Of a DNA stretch of 22,037 bases, positions 14,793 through 22,037 are shown in pieces; position 1 is the first letter of the stretch; every line of letters begins with the position of its first letter. The position numbers were made by a program, and so were the translations under genes. The DNA lies in NCBI GenBank assembly GCA_023417785.1, contig JAEZEH010000091.1, forward strand, positions 1-22,037, in the 5' to 3' direction. The notes beneath the pieces were generated by a model that had not been told where the DNA came from, made no database searches, and saw nothing but the letters and a program-made list of their open reading frames with translations. The stretch is from Bacteroidota bacterium. Its GTDB lineage: Bacteria; Bacteroidota; Bacteroidia; Cytophagales; Cyclobacteriaceae.

Positions 14793-15683
14793 GTGGTCCG
14801 CGAACAAAAGAAAGTACTCTTTATCGTTAACAAGTTTGCCGGTGGCGGTTATAAGCCCGAACTCGAGAGCGAAATCGTTAAACTCTGTAAGACCCATCAC
14901 GCCGATCCGGAGATTTTATACACCATGGGTCCGGGTCATGCCACCGAACTTGCGTCAGGTGCGGCGCTTGCGGGATACGACAGGGTTGCCGCTGTGGGTG
15001 GCGATGGTACAATTAACGAAGTTGGTCGTGGACTGATTCATACCGGCATCCCTATGGGCATAATCCCGCGGGGCTCCGGAAACGGTCTTGCGAGGCACCT
15101 ATGCATTCCGTTGTCAATCCATGGATCCATCGCTGCCTTTCTTACGGGAAACGTCACTATAATGGACGTCTTCACCCTGAACAACAAACTTTCATTAAAC
15201 GTGTCCGGCGTTGGCTTTGACGGACACATTGCGAACCTGTTTGGAGGAAAAACCCGGCGCGGATTGTCGGGTTACGCCAGGCTGACTATCGAAGAATTTT
15301 TTCGGTTTCCTGAATTCGACGCAAGACTCACCGTCGACGGAGAAGTATTATCCCGCAAAGCGTTTGTTTTCGCCATAGCCAATTCATCGCAATACGGTAA
15401 CAATGCCTGTATTGCGCCAAAAGCCTCGGTGTCGGATGGACTGCTTCACCTTAACATACTTAAGAAAGTGCCACCCTACCGGTTCGATTTCGTATGGGCT
15501 TTTTTCTCAAAGACCATCGATCAATCAAGTTATTCCGAAATCCGCGAAGTCAGGGAACTGAAAATCGAAACGCAGATCCCCGTCCCCTATCATGTCGATG
15601 GTGAACCCTGCGGCACTGATACCCTGTTCACTATTTCCATTATGCCTTCCATCCTTCACATAGTGGTACCGGCCACCTTGTAG
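14793..15683 (+). CDS. diacylglycerol kinase-family lipid kinase (YegS/LCB5-like)
   Basis: A 296-residue kinase of the DAGK_cat superfamily, which phosphorylates a lipid hydroxyl such as diacylglycerol, sphingosine or ceramide using ATP. Visible are the entry strand VLFIVNKFAGGG (8-19), the nucleotide motif GGDGTINEV (69-77), PRGSGNGLARHL (92-103), SGVGFDGHIANLFG (138-151), and the C-terminal VDGEPCG (258-264). Length fits the YegS/DgkB group. The start is the GTG at 14793; an in-frame TAA lies at 14781-14783, so only CTG 14787 or this GTG can begin the family fold. Bacteroidota make sphingolipids, so a sphingoid or ceramide substrate is possible, but the sequence alone cannot tell. It lies downstream of the acyl carrier gene, separated by a structured gap. 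Confidence 0.88.
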   Translation: MVREQKKVLFIVNKFAGGGYKPELESEIVKLCKTHHADPEILYTMGPGHATELASGAALAGYDRVAAVGGDGTINEVGRGLIHTGIPMGIIPRGSGNGLARHLCIPLSIHGSIAAFLTGNVTIMDVFTLNNKLSLNVSGVGFDGHIANLFGGKTRRGLSGYARLTIEEFFRFPEFDARLTVDGEVLSRKAFVFAIANSSQYGNNACIAPKASVSDGLLHLNILKKVPPYRFDFVWAFFSKTIDQSSYSEIREVRELKIETQIPVPYHVDGEPCGTDTLFTISIMPSILHIVVPATL

Positions 15684-15772
15684 TCTTCGCGTTAACGTAA
15701 ATACCCCGGCTTTCGTGAAGGTTGCCCGCGTTTAAAGCAGGAACTTAAATACCAAATTTAACTCAATAGCTT

Positions 15773-16900
15773 ATGAAAAGCATCTTACCCTTCATGGCGT
15801 TTGTGTTGGTCTGCGGATCAATCCTCGCACAAAGCATTACCCTTCCCCCGAGTGGCGACAATCAGAAATCAAGTGTTACACAATGGATCGGACTGGCGTC
15901 GGTGACCATCACATACAACAGTCCGAATGTAGCAGGTCCAAATGGTGAAGACCGGAAGGGACACATCTGGGGCGAGCTCGTTCCTTATGGCTTCACAGAT
16001 CCCGGTTATGGAACATCGACCAGCGCACCATGGCGTGTGGGAGCCAATGAAAACACCACGATATCTTTTTCCCATGACATGCGCATCAACGGACAGGACA
16101 TTCCTGCAGGAACGTATGGACTATTTCTCGATGTGCAGAAAGAAGGTCCATGGACATGGATTCTTTCAAAGGATGCAGGGAACTGGGGCCATTATCATTA
16201 CGATTCGTTGCAAGACGCGCTTCGGGTAACCGCAGATCCGACGGATGCACCATACACCGAATGGCTCACCTTCAACTTTGATGAGCGACTGCGGACCTCA
16301 GCGGTGGCATACATGCAATGGGAAAACAAACGAGCTGATATCAAAATTGAGTTTCCAGGTTTTTATGACGCGTATGTCAACCAGATTCGCAGTGAACTTC
16401 AGGGTCACCGGATGGGATTCTCCAATCAAAGCTGGATCGACGCGGCCATGTTCTGTGCTGCGAATAAGGTCAATCTGGACGAAGCCCTTGAGTGGGCTGA
16501 TTATGCTATTACTGGTCGGTATGTAGGAGTTGAAGATTTCAATTCACTTCAAACGAAGGCCGCAGTGTTTTCAGCCATGGGCAGGGAAACCGACGCAGAA
16601 GTAATTATGGCCAGGGCAATCACTTTACCATCGGCGACAGTTCACGCCATTCATCAATATGCAAGATCCTTGCTTGCATCCGGCAAAGCTGAAAAAGCCA
16701 TGGAGGTTTTCAAACTGAACCAAAAGAGAAATTCGGGAGAGAAGTTTACGACGAATGTAGGCTTAGCCAGGGGGTACACAGCTCTCGGCGACAAGAAGAA
16801 CGCCATTAAACACTGGGAGCTGGCGTTAAAGAACATTCCGGAAAACCAAAAGGCCAATTTAGCTTTTTATGAAGGAGAATTGAAAAAGCTCAAGGGGTAG
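15773..16900 (+). CDS. DUF2911 protein with C-terminal TPR repeats
   Basis: A 375-residue exported protein. A signal peptide (MKSILPFMAFVLVCGSILA) precedes a DUF2911 domain (about 20-190) with the usual pattern ITYNSPNVAGR-like (VTITYNSPNVAG here), GELVPYG, WRVGANENTTISFSHD, IPAGTYGLFLDV and WTWILSKDAGNWGHYHYD. A TPR-type helical region covers about 205-370 (EALEWADYAITG, AVFSAMGRETDAE, YARSLLASGKAEKAMEVF, LARGYTALGDKKNAIKHWE). DUF2911 proteins are common in Bacteroidota, periplasmic, and of unknown function. The gene is followed by a bidirectional terminator. Its link to the lipid genes upstream is positional only. Confidence 0.9.
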   Translation: MKSILPFMAFVLVCGSILAQSITLPPSGDNQKSSVTQWIGLASVTITYNSPNVAGPNGEDRKGHIWGELVPYGFTDPGYGTSTSAPWRVGANENTTISFSHDMRINGQDIPAGTYGLFLDVQKEGPWTWILSKDAGNWGHYHYDSLQDALRVTADPTDAPYTEWLTFNFDERLRTSAVAYMQWENKRADIKIEFPGFYDAYVNQIRSELQGHRMGFSNQSWIDAAMFCAANKVNLDEALEWADYAITGRYVGVEDFNSLQTKAAVFSAMGRETDAEVIMARAITLPSATVHAIHQYARSLLASGKAEKAMEVFKLNQKRNSGEKFTTNVGLARGYTALGDKKNAIKHWELALKNIPENQKANLAFYEGELKKLKG

Positions 16901-16934
16901 TATTGAATACAGATTATTTTGGAATAAGCAAAAC

Positions 16935-16964
16935 AAAAAAGCCACGGGATTCCGTGGCTTTTTT
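16935..16964. terminator. bidirectional intrinsic terminator
   Basis: GCCACGG (16941-16947) pairs with CCGTGGC (16952-16958) around GATT, flanked by six A (16935-16940) on the left and six T (16959-16964) on the right. It reads as a terminator on both strands and serves the converging DUF2911 gene and the susCD operon. Confidence 0.93.
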
Positions 16965-16981
16965 GTACAAGTGCGATGGTT

Positions 16982-17485
16982 CTAAAATTCGTCTTCCAGA
17001 AATCCGGTACGTCCATGACCGGCTACGATGTACTTTTGTCCCGGGGCCCAGTCGAACTCGGCTTCAAAATAAATACTATCAACAGTAACCCCCGTTGCCG
17101 AGGAACCCTGGTTGATGAAGATCCGACCGTTTTCAATGAAGACATGTCCGCCGGTGTACCGTTCACTAACGGAAGACCCAGCATTGCCGAAAGTTAAATC
17201 TGAGGGATTTGCTGCAACCTTCGCCTTGAGTTCAAGCATATCGCCGAAGTCGTCAACGAACAGAGAATCTGCGGTGCTGGATGCCGTATTAGATGTCAGA
17301 AACTGGAAATACCCAAGGTGATGAACATCCTCATAGCCACCATTGCCATCGTCAACAAGGAGTTGTACCCACCATTCATTAGACATCTCCATCAGCGCGT
17401 TCTGGCCGGGCTCAATCTCGTTTTCGCATGCGCTGAAAACAAAAGGCGTGGCAATAAAAAGTAGTATATAAACAAATCGTTTCAT
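16982..17485 (-). CDS. small lipoprotein, bacteroidal lipid-binding (lipocalin-like) family
   Basis: A 167-residue lipoprotein. Start ATG 17485 gives MKRFVYILLFIATPF and a lipobox FSAC with the lipidated cysteine at C20; an in-frame TTG 6 nt upstream is less likely. The acidic residues right after Cys (ENEIEPG) resemble export signals of surface lipoproteins in Bacteroidota. The mature part, with NEWWVQLLVDDG, HHLGYFQFLTSNT, ADSLFVDDFGDMLELKAKV, HVFIENGRIFINQG and DSIYFEAEFDWAPGQKYIV, fits the Lipid_bd (PF12888-type) family of calycin-like barrels often encoded beside SusD genes. It is the last gene of the four-gene operon, 11 nt after the previous stop. The family call is from remembered pattern; a ligand cannot be named. 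Confidence 0.7.
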   Translation of the reverse strand: MKRFVYILLFIATPFVFSACENEIEPGQNALMEMSNEWWVQLLVDDGNGGYEDVHHLGYFQFLTSNTASSTADSLFVDDFGDMLELKAKVAANPSDLTFGNAGSSVSERYTGGHVFIENGRIFINQGSSATGVTVDSIYFEAEFDWAPGQKYIVAGHGRTGFLEDEF

Positions 17486-17496
17486 GTTCAAGTAAT

Positions 17497-18201
17497 TTAG
17501 TCTTTAACCCAGGTTTTTAACTGATAGCTTGGAACACCATCGTCGTCGAGGATAATGCCGAAAGCCATATCCGCCGCAACTGGAGAGGCCTGTACTGTCC
17601 CGTCAGGAAAATGAACGTCCCCCCCGGCAGGTACACCAAACGTTATCTTTCCGTTCATCGGAATTCCGAAGGGTGAATTCGGCATGCTTTCCAAAGTGGC
17701 AGTCCCGTCAGCGTTAATTAAGAATCTTACGGCGATGTCCAATGAGGGATGTGCATAAGAATCACTGGAAGCGAACACACCATCGGCGAGCTTTGTTACA
17801 GTAAGCTTCTGACCAAGAGATTGGCCGCTGAACGCATTCGTATTTGACGTATAGTTGCCTTCGAGCGCCAGTGATGGCACGTCGGGTTCAACAACCACTA
17901 CTGTACGCGTTGCAGACCCGGGAAATCCGTCCTTATTTACTGCACTGTAAACAATCGCATTGAAACCAGGAGTCGATGTGTCGACGGAACCAGTTGTTGT
18001 GAACGATATCTCACTACCCTCTTCGGTAACACGAACGCCGGGTTCAGCATATTCGGCACCTAAAGGGTGCAGAACAATATCACCAGCTTCAAGTTCAAAG
18101 TCCGGAAAATAAGTTATGCGGGAAAGGCCTTCCGACTCCAGATCGTTGTTACATCCGGCAACAACGAGCAGTATTGTAATTATTAAAAGGTACTTCTTCA
18201 T
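17497..18201 (-). CDS. SusE-position lipoprotein with DUF5011-type Ig-like domain
   Basis: A 234-residue lipoprotein with lipobox VVAGC (C17) followed by NNDLESE, an acidic stretch compatible with surface display. Residues about 45-105 form an Ig-like DUF5011 domain, visible in HPLGAEYAEPGVRV and in VDTSTPGFNAIVYSAVNKDG, then ATRTVVVVEP. The remaining C-terminal part (about 110-234) has a beta-rich pattern (SLALEGNYTSNT, KLTVTKLADGVFASSD, GTATLESMPN) that resembles the lipid-binding/calycin partner domain in similar proteins. It is the third gene, 6 nt after the susD stop. Proteins at this position sit on the SusCD complex at the cell surface and may help in ligand capture; the substrate is not known. 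Confidence 0.75.
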   Translation of the reverse strand: MKKYLLIITILLVVAGCNNDLESEGLSRITYFPDFELEAGDIVLHPLGAEYAEPGVRVTEEGSEISFTTTGSVDTSTPGFNAIVYSAVNKDGFPGSATRTVVVVEPDVPSLALEGNYTSNTNAFSGQSLGQKLTVTKLADGVFASSDSYAHPSLDIAVRFLINADGTATLESMPNSPFGIPMNGKITFGVPAGGDVHFPDGTVQASPVAADMAFGIILDDDGVPSYQLKTWVKD

Positions 18202-18207
18202 GATTTC

Positions 18208-19704
18208 TTAGTTTACGTCCCACCACACTGGTGTCAAAATTCCATTTGAAGGTTGTTGCGGAGCATTCGGATTATTAAGTACTTCATCTTCCGGAATCAT
18301 CAATCTTCGTGGATAGTTACCCACCGCGGTTACTGCATCCACTGGAAATGAAAAAATCGGCGCTCCCGGTGCGAAAGGATCATATCCATCGGCGCCAGGG
18401 TATGAGGCACTGAACGTCGGGTAGCCAGTCCGTAGCATATCAAACCAGGATTCAAGCGCGTTAGCTCCGACTTGCGAAATCCATTTTTGTTCGATGATTG
18501 CTTCGACGTTTTGTTCGACGGTGCCGTCAGGGTACTCATATGCACCACCAACGCCGATGAACGAACTCCCGTTCAACCCATAACGCGAGAAAGCTGCAAG
18601 TACCCCCTGGTCGTACATTTCTTTGGCGTCCTCATTGCTGAACCCACGCGCCGCGGCTTCGGATCTTAAGAAATAAGCTTCCGCCAGGGAAATAAAATAA
18701 ACAGGGTCGGCAGGCATGACTCTTGCGCGCGAAATCGTCTTTGAATCAATTTCGGTGGATGGAACACTACTTGTTCCCTGGCGAATACCGGTTACCGGGC
18801 CACCCGTTTGAGGGGCCTCAAACAACACGTCTATCCTCGGATCACTCAATGCGTCCAGATAGTTCACCAGTGTCAGACTCGCTTTCAAATTATCAGTGGT
18901 ATTTAGATTACGGCGGTCGGCCTCGTAAAGCGGGTTACCACGATCGGGCTGATCATAGTATGAGTTAATACTTGCCGATGTCTCTAAAAAATCAGCTCCC
19001 GAGTTCACAAGTTCAGTGATCATTGATTGGGCCTTCGCGGGATCCGCCGCTGAGTACCGGATCATCATCTTAAGTTTGAGCGTATTGGCGAACCGGATCC
19101 AACTGTCAATATTACCCCCGAAGAGAAGATCGCTTTCACCGGGAGACCGGTTCGTACTTACTGCAAAATCTTTCGATAATGCATAATCGATCCTTGCAAG
19201 TAAAGTATCATAAACTACCTGTCCTGTCTGCCATGACGGTGTGAAATTTGCCTCATTACCCTTCAATGCATCTGTTATGGGAGCACCATCATACAAGTCG
19301 GCGATGATCTGGTAAGAGTAGGCTTCCATCACTTGAGCAATCAGGTAAAGGGACCAGTTTTCATCAATTTTAGAGCGGTCCTTCACAAACTTCAAGTCAT
19401 TAAGGGCACCGGAGAACAACTCAACAAAATCATTTTCCAGGAAGTTGAGATTTTGAACGTCATAATTATCCATCGCGATGTATTGAGACGATGAATTGTT
19501 CTGAGCATAGTGCTGACTCCAAATGGATCCCGTGATGCGGTAGTAGTTGCCCACCCGGGCCGCGATCGATTGTTGCGCGGCTGGTAGTACTAATCGGGGA
19601 TCAGCATCGGCAGGATTGTTTGGATCAGTGTTAACATCAAGATAATCTGAACATCCGGCGAGGAAGCCCAGAATTATCAGTGCTATATATTTAAGTTTTT
19701 TCAT
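18208..19704 (-). CDS. SusD/RagB family surface lipoprotein (SusD-like_2 type)
   Basis: A 498-residue lipoprotein that forms the lid over the SusC channel and binds the nutrient. Lipobox FLAGC (C18) is followed by SDYLDVNTDPNNP, the usual SusD start. The SusD-like_2 pattern is visible: LVLPAAQQSIAARVG, SIWSQHYAQN, AYSYQIIADLYDGAPITDAL (TPR region), ANTLKLKMMIRYSAADP, PVYFISLAEAYFLRSEAAARG and IIEQKWISQVGANALESWFDMLRTGYP, with the PRRLMIPEDEVLNNPNAP end. Length is typical. The subgroup is related to RagB-type and peptide-transport SusDs rather than to starch SusD, but subgroup does not fix the ligand. It follows susC by 17 nt. Confidence 0.93.
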   Translation of the reverse strand: MKKLKYIALIILGFLAGCSDYLDVNTDPNNPADADPRLVLPAAQQSIAARVGNYYRITGSIWSQHYAQNNSSSQYIAMDNYDVQNLNFLENDFVELFSGALNDLKFVKDRSKIDENWSLYLIAQVMEAYSYQIIADLYDGAPITDALKGNEANFTPSWQTGQVVYDTLLARIDYALSKDFAVSTNRSPGESDLLFGGNIDSWIRFANTLKLKMMIRYSAADPAKAQSMITELVNSGADFLETSASINSYYDQPDRGNPLYEADRRNLNTTDNLKASLTLVNYLDALSDPRIDVLFEAPQTGGPVTGIRQGTSSVPSTEIDSKTISRARVMPADPVYFISLAEAYFLRSEAAARGFSNEDAKEMYDQGVLAAFSRYGLNGSSFIGVGGAYEYPDGTVEQNVEAIIEQKWISQVGANALESWFDMLRTGYPTFSASYPGADGYDPFAPGAPIFSFPVDAVTAVGNYPRRLMIPEDEVLNNPNAPQQPSNGILTPVWWDVN

Positions 19705-19721
19705 AGGATTTTCCGTTTTTA

Positions 19722-22037
19722 TTAAATACCCAGCTTAAGACTGAAGCCAATGCTTCTGCCGGAAGGTCCCGCGGCGAACTCACCAAACTCACCCTGAAGG
19801 TCGTTCCCAAATTGTGTGGCCTCGGGATCGACAACGTTGTTCTCGGTAGGCGTCCACAGCCAAAGGTTTCTTCCCAGCACGCTGGCACTTATGTTTGTGA
19901 ATGGGGTTCTTCGAACGATGGCAGACGGTACATCGTATGTTAGCACAATTTCTCTAACCTTGAAGTAACTCCGATCAAGGATGTGTCTCCTTTCCATCGT
20001 GGGATTGTAACTATCGTTCCAGTAATTGGCAATGTCATTCATGTCCACAGGAATATCGTTCTCACGATAACCATCCCCGTCTGCAATCACAGAATTCGGC
20101 ACGACGAATGGGCGACGATCATTGTAAAGCTCGAGCGGGTCATTGCCAACAAACATGGTGAGGCGTTTTGTATAACTCCAGAATTTACCTCCCTGGCGAT
20201 AGTCAAGAGTCCCGCTCAGTGTGAAGCTTTTGTACGACAGGCTCGTATTAAGTCCCGCCACAAAGTCCGGGTTGATATTTCCAACCAGCGTCTTATTGGT
20301 AGAACCGATCGGAAGACCATTGGCATTGACGATAACTCTGCCCTGAGGATCATACTGGAAATCGTATGCATATAAATCGCCAATTGGCCTGCCCTCCTGC
20401 AATTTGAAGTCGACACCGTAATTGCTGAACAATACTACACCTTCAAGCTGCTCCGGGAGGTCGATGATTTTGTTTTGATTCTTCGTGTAGTTTATGCCGA
20501 TGTCCCAGCGAAAATTTTGTCTTTGAATCGGTGTCAAGTTAACCAGCAACTCAATACCTCTATTCTGTACAAGTCCTACGTTTGCCGTTTGTGTGGTGTA
20601 CCCACTGGTGGATGCAACCGGTACGTTGAGTATCTGGCCATCTGTACGTTTATCATAGAACGACACATTCAAACCAATCCGGTTATCAAACAAGCGGAAC
20701 TCGCCACCGAATTCAAGTTCCGTAGATATTTCGGGCTGCAGGTTCTGATTTCCGATTCTGTTTCCGACTTCGAATGCATTCACACCATTGAAAGGAAATT
20801 TCAGCGTACCGAAGTAATTGTAAATCGTACTTTGCCCAAGGGTGGAGTTGACCAGGTACGGGTTCGCATCGTTACCTGTTTGTCCCCAGCTTGCTCTCAG
20901 TTTTCCAAAACTTATCGTCCTGCTTTCGATTCCAAGCGCCTCCGTGAAGACAAAGCTGGCATTTAAAGCCGGATAGATGAAACTCTTGTTCTGAGCAGGC
21001 AATGTTGAGGACCAGTCATTTCGAACCGCGGCGGTCAGAAACAAATAGTCTTTATAGCCCAATTCAGCCTGAGCATATACACCAATCAGTCTTCTCAGGG
21101 AAGTCGCCTGGCCGATAATGGGAGTGGACGATGAATTTGAAATGTCGTAGAATCCCGGGATATCCAGACCCGATACCTGTGTCGTGAGATTTCTGAAGTA
21201 GCGTTCATTAACATTCAAACCCGCGAGTGTACCCAGCGTTAACGACTCCGTAAGAGAAACAAATGAGTTCAACAACAACGAGTGGTCATACTCAGTGGCG
21301 GTTAGATTTCCTTCGTCAACGGTTCCAATAGTAGGGCTTACACTTTGGTTCGGACTTCCGGGAGAAGGCTGCGTTACGGCAGTCCACTGCCTGACTACAG
21401 AGTTGGCAACATCAGCTCCCAGGCGGTACGACAGGTTGAGCCAGTCTGTAAACTGATAGCCAAAACTTAACTTACCGTAAATGCGATTTTCAACAAAGTT
21501 GTTACCATTTTCATTGATCGAGAAATAGGGGTTTTGGGCATACCTTGTATGGAAGTTATCAATGTTGTTAAACTTGTAGTTGTAGTCCTTAAAATCGACA
21601 ATACTCATGTCGCGGGGTACCTGGATAATTTCCTGGAACATCGTTGGTGCACTTCCCCCCTGCCCGGAAGCCACAGCATCTACTTCCTTGCGGACGAAAT
21701 TCAGTGAGATATCGGAAGTGAGCCTCTTGCCTTTCAATGTGCCCCTAAGGGTCACGTTGTGTCTTTTCATCTGATCGGCATCGCCGGGAACAAAACCATC
21801 GGCATTGATATTTCCGTAATTAAAATAATACGTCGCTGCTTCCTTTCCGCCTGATATAGTGAGTGAATGGTTAAGATTATAACCTGTTTCATAGAAATCC
21901 CGCAGGTTGTCAGGCTGGGCATTGAAAGGCTTTATTTGCTGTGAATTGTCAACCACATTTCCCCACAGGCGATCGCGGCCATCGAATCGCGGACCCCAAG
22001 ATCCGTTCTCGTCCAATAGGTGATAACTGCTCCACCC
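19722..22037 (-). CDS. SusC/RagA family TonB-linked outer-membrane protein, C-terminal part
   Basis: At least 771 residues of a TonB-dependent transporter, open at the right window edge, so the signal peptide, carboxypeptidase-like domain, TonB box and most of the plug are outside. The frame is continuous to base 22037 (GWSSYHLLDENG precedes GSWGPRFDGRD). What remains is the end of the plug and the beta-barrel: LNHSLTISGGKEAATYYFNYG, SFGYQFTDWLNLSYRLGAD, QNRGIELLVNLTPI, NPDFVAGLNTSLSYKSFTLSGTLDYRQGG and the closing strand GRSIGFSLKLGI. SusC forms a pedal-bin complex with SusD for energy-driven import of large solutes. It is the first gene in the window of the four-gene operon. Confidence 0.95.
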   Translation of the reverse strand, partial: GWSSYHLLDENGSWGPRFDGRDRLWGNVVDNSQQIKPFNAQPDNLRDFYETGYNLNHSLTISGGKEAATYYFNYGNINADGFVPGDADQMKRHNVTLRGTLKGKRLTSDISLNFVRKEVDAVASGQGGSAPTMFQEIIQVPRDMSIVDFKDYNYKFNNIDNFHTRYAQNPYFSINENGNNFVENRIYGKLSFGYQFTDWLNLSYRLGADVANSVVRQWTAVTQPSPGSPNQSVSPTIGTVDEGNLTATEYDHSLLLNSFVSLTESLTLGTLAGLNVNERYFRNLTTQVSGLDIPGFYDISNSSSTPIIGQATSLRRLIGVYAQAELGYKDYLFLTAAVRNDWSSTLPAQNKSFIYPALNASFVFTEALGIESRTISFGKLRASWGQTGNDANPYLVNSTLGQSTIYNYFGTLKFPFNGVNAFEVGNRIGNQNLQPEISTELEFGGEFRLFDNRIGLNVSFYDKRTDGQILNVPVASTSGYTTQTANVGLVQNRGIELLVNLTPIQRQNFRWDIGINYTKNQNKIIDLPEQLEGVVLFSNYGVDFKLQEGRPIGDLYAYDFQYDPQGRVIVNANGLPIGSTNKTLVGNINPDFVAGLNTSLSYKSFTLSGTLDYRQGGKFWSYTKRLTMFVGNDPLELYNDRRPFVVPNSVIADGDGYRENDIPVDMNDIANYWNDSYNPTMERRHILDRSYFKVREIVLTYDVPSAIVRRTPFTNISASVLGRNLWLWTPTENNVVDPEATQFGNDLQGEFGEFAAGPSGRSIGFSLKLGI

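Noticed and set aside
20475..20966. 163-codon open frame antisense to susC
   Set aside because: Lies wholly inside the conserved susC barrel and has no motif or promoter.
1..22037. CRISPR array, tRNA or rRNA gene, insertion sequence, phage or defence island
   Set aside because: No regularly spaced repeats, cloverleaf, transposase, integrase, terminal repeats or defence-type genes were seen.

Overview
The window looks like chromosomal DNA from a Gram-negative member of the Bacteroidota, most likely the class Cytophagia. The evidence is a SusC/SusD transporter operon with companion lipoproteins, a DUF2911 protein, a monofunctional BirA that starts within a conserved N-terminal stretch, TAnnTTTG-type promoter boxes and few Shine-Dalgarno sequences. 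No ribosomal RNA, tRNA, CRISPR array, insertion sequence or phage gene was recognised. The assignment rests on protein families and promoter style, not on a marker-gene comparison.

Layout, left to right. Positions 1-104 hold the start of an exported protein on the minus strand. On the plus strand follow a membrane glycosyltransferase (GT2) and a YebC-family translation factor; the latter ends tail to tail, with overlapping stop codons, against a minus-strand LTA-synthase-like sulfatase-fold transferase. That transferase is divergent from an outer-membrane beta-barrel protein with a basic C-terminal tail. A minus-strand pair, birA then a THUMP-domain RNA methyltransferase, is divergent from rsfS and ftsH. 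A strong intrinsic terminator closes the ftsH unit.

From 9823 to 16900 all genes run on the plus strand: lpxH (lipid A synthesis), an unrecognised exported protein that overlaps it by 11 nt, a sigma-54 activator response regulator with its histidine kinase, a small acyl carrier protein, a diacylglycerol-kinase-family lipid kinase and a DUF2911/TPR protein. Lipid A, acyl-carrier and lipid-kinase functions beside one two-component system suggest an envelope-lipid theme, but this is an inference from adjacency. A bidirectional terminator at 16935-16964 separates this block from the last region.

From 22037 back to 16982 on the minus strand lies a four-gene operon: susC (5' end outside the window), susD, a DUF5011-like lipoprotein and a small lipid-binding-family lipoprotein. 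No glycanase or peptidase is linked to it, so its ligand cannot be read from context. I saw no gene-free stretch longer than 300 bases. Nothing here is a clearly new defence or mobile system; the best leads are the lpxH-coupled exported protein, the paired regulator locus with its strong intergenic hairpin, the isolated acyl carrier protein, and the enzyme-free transporter operon.
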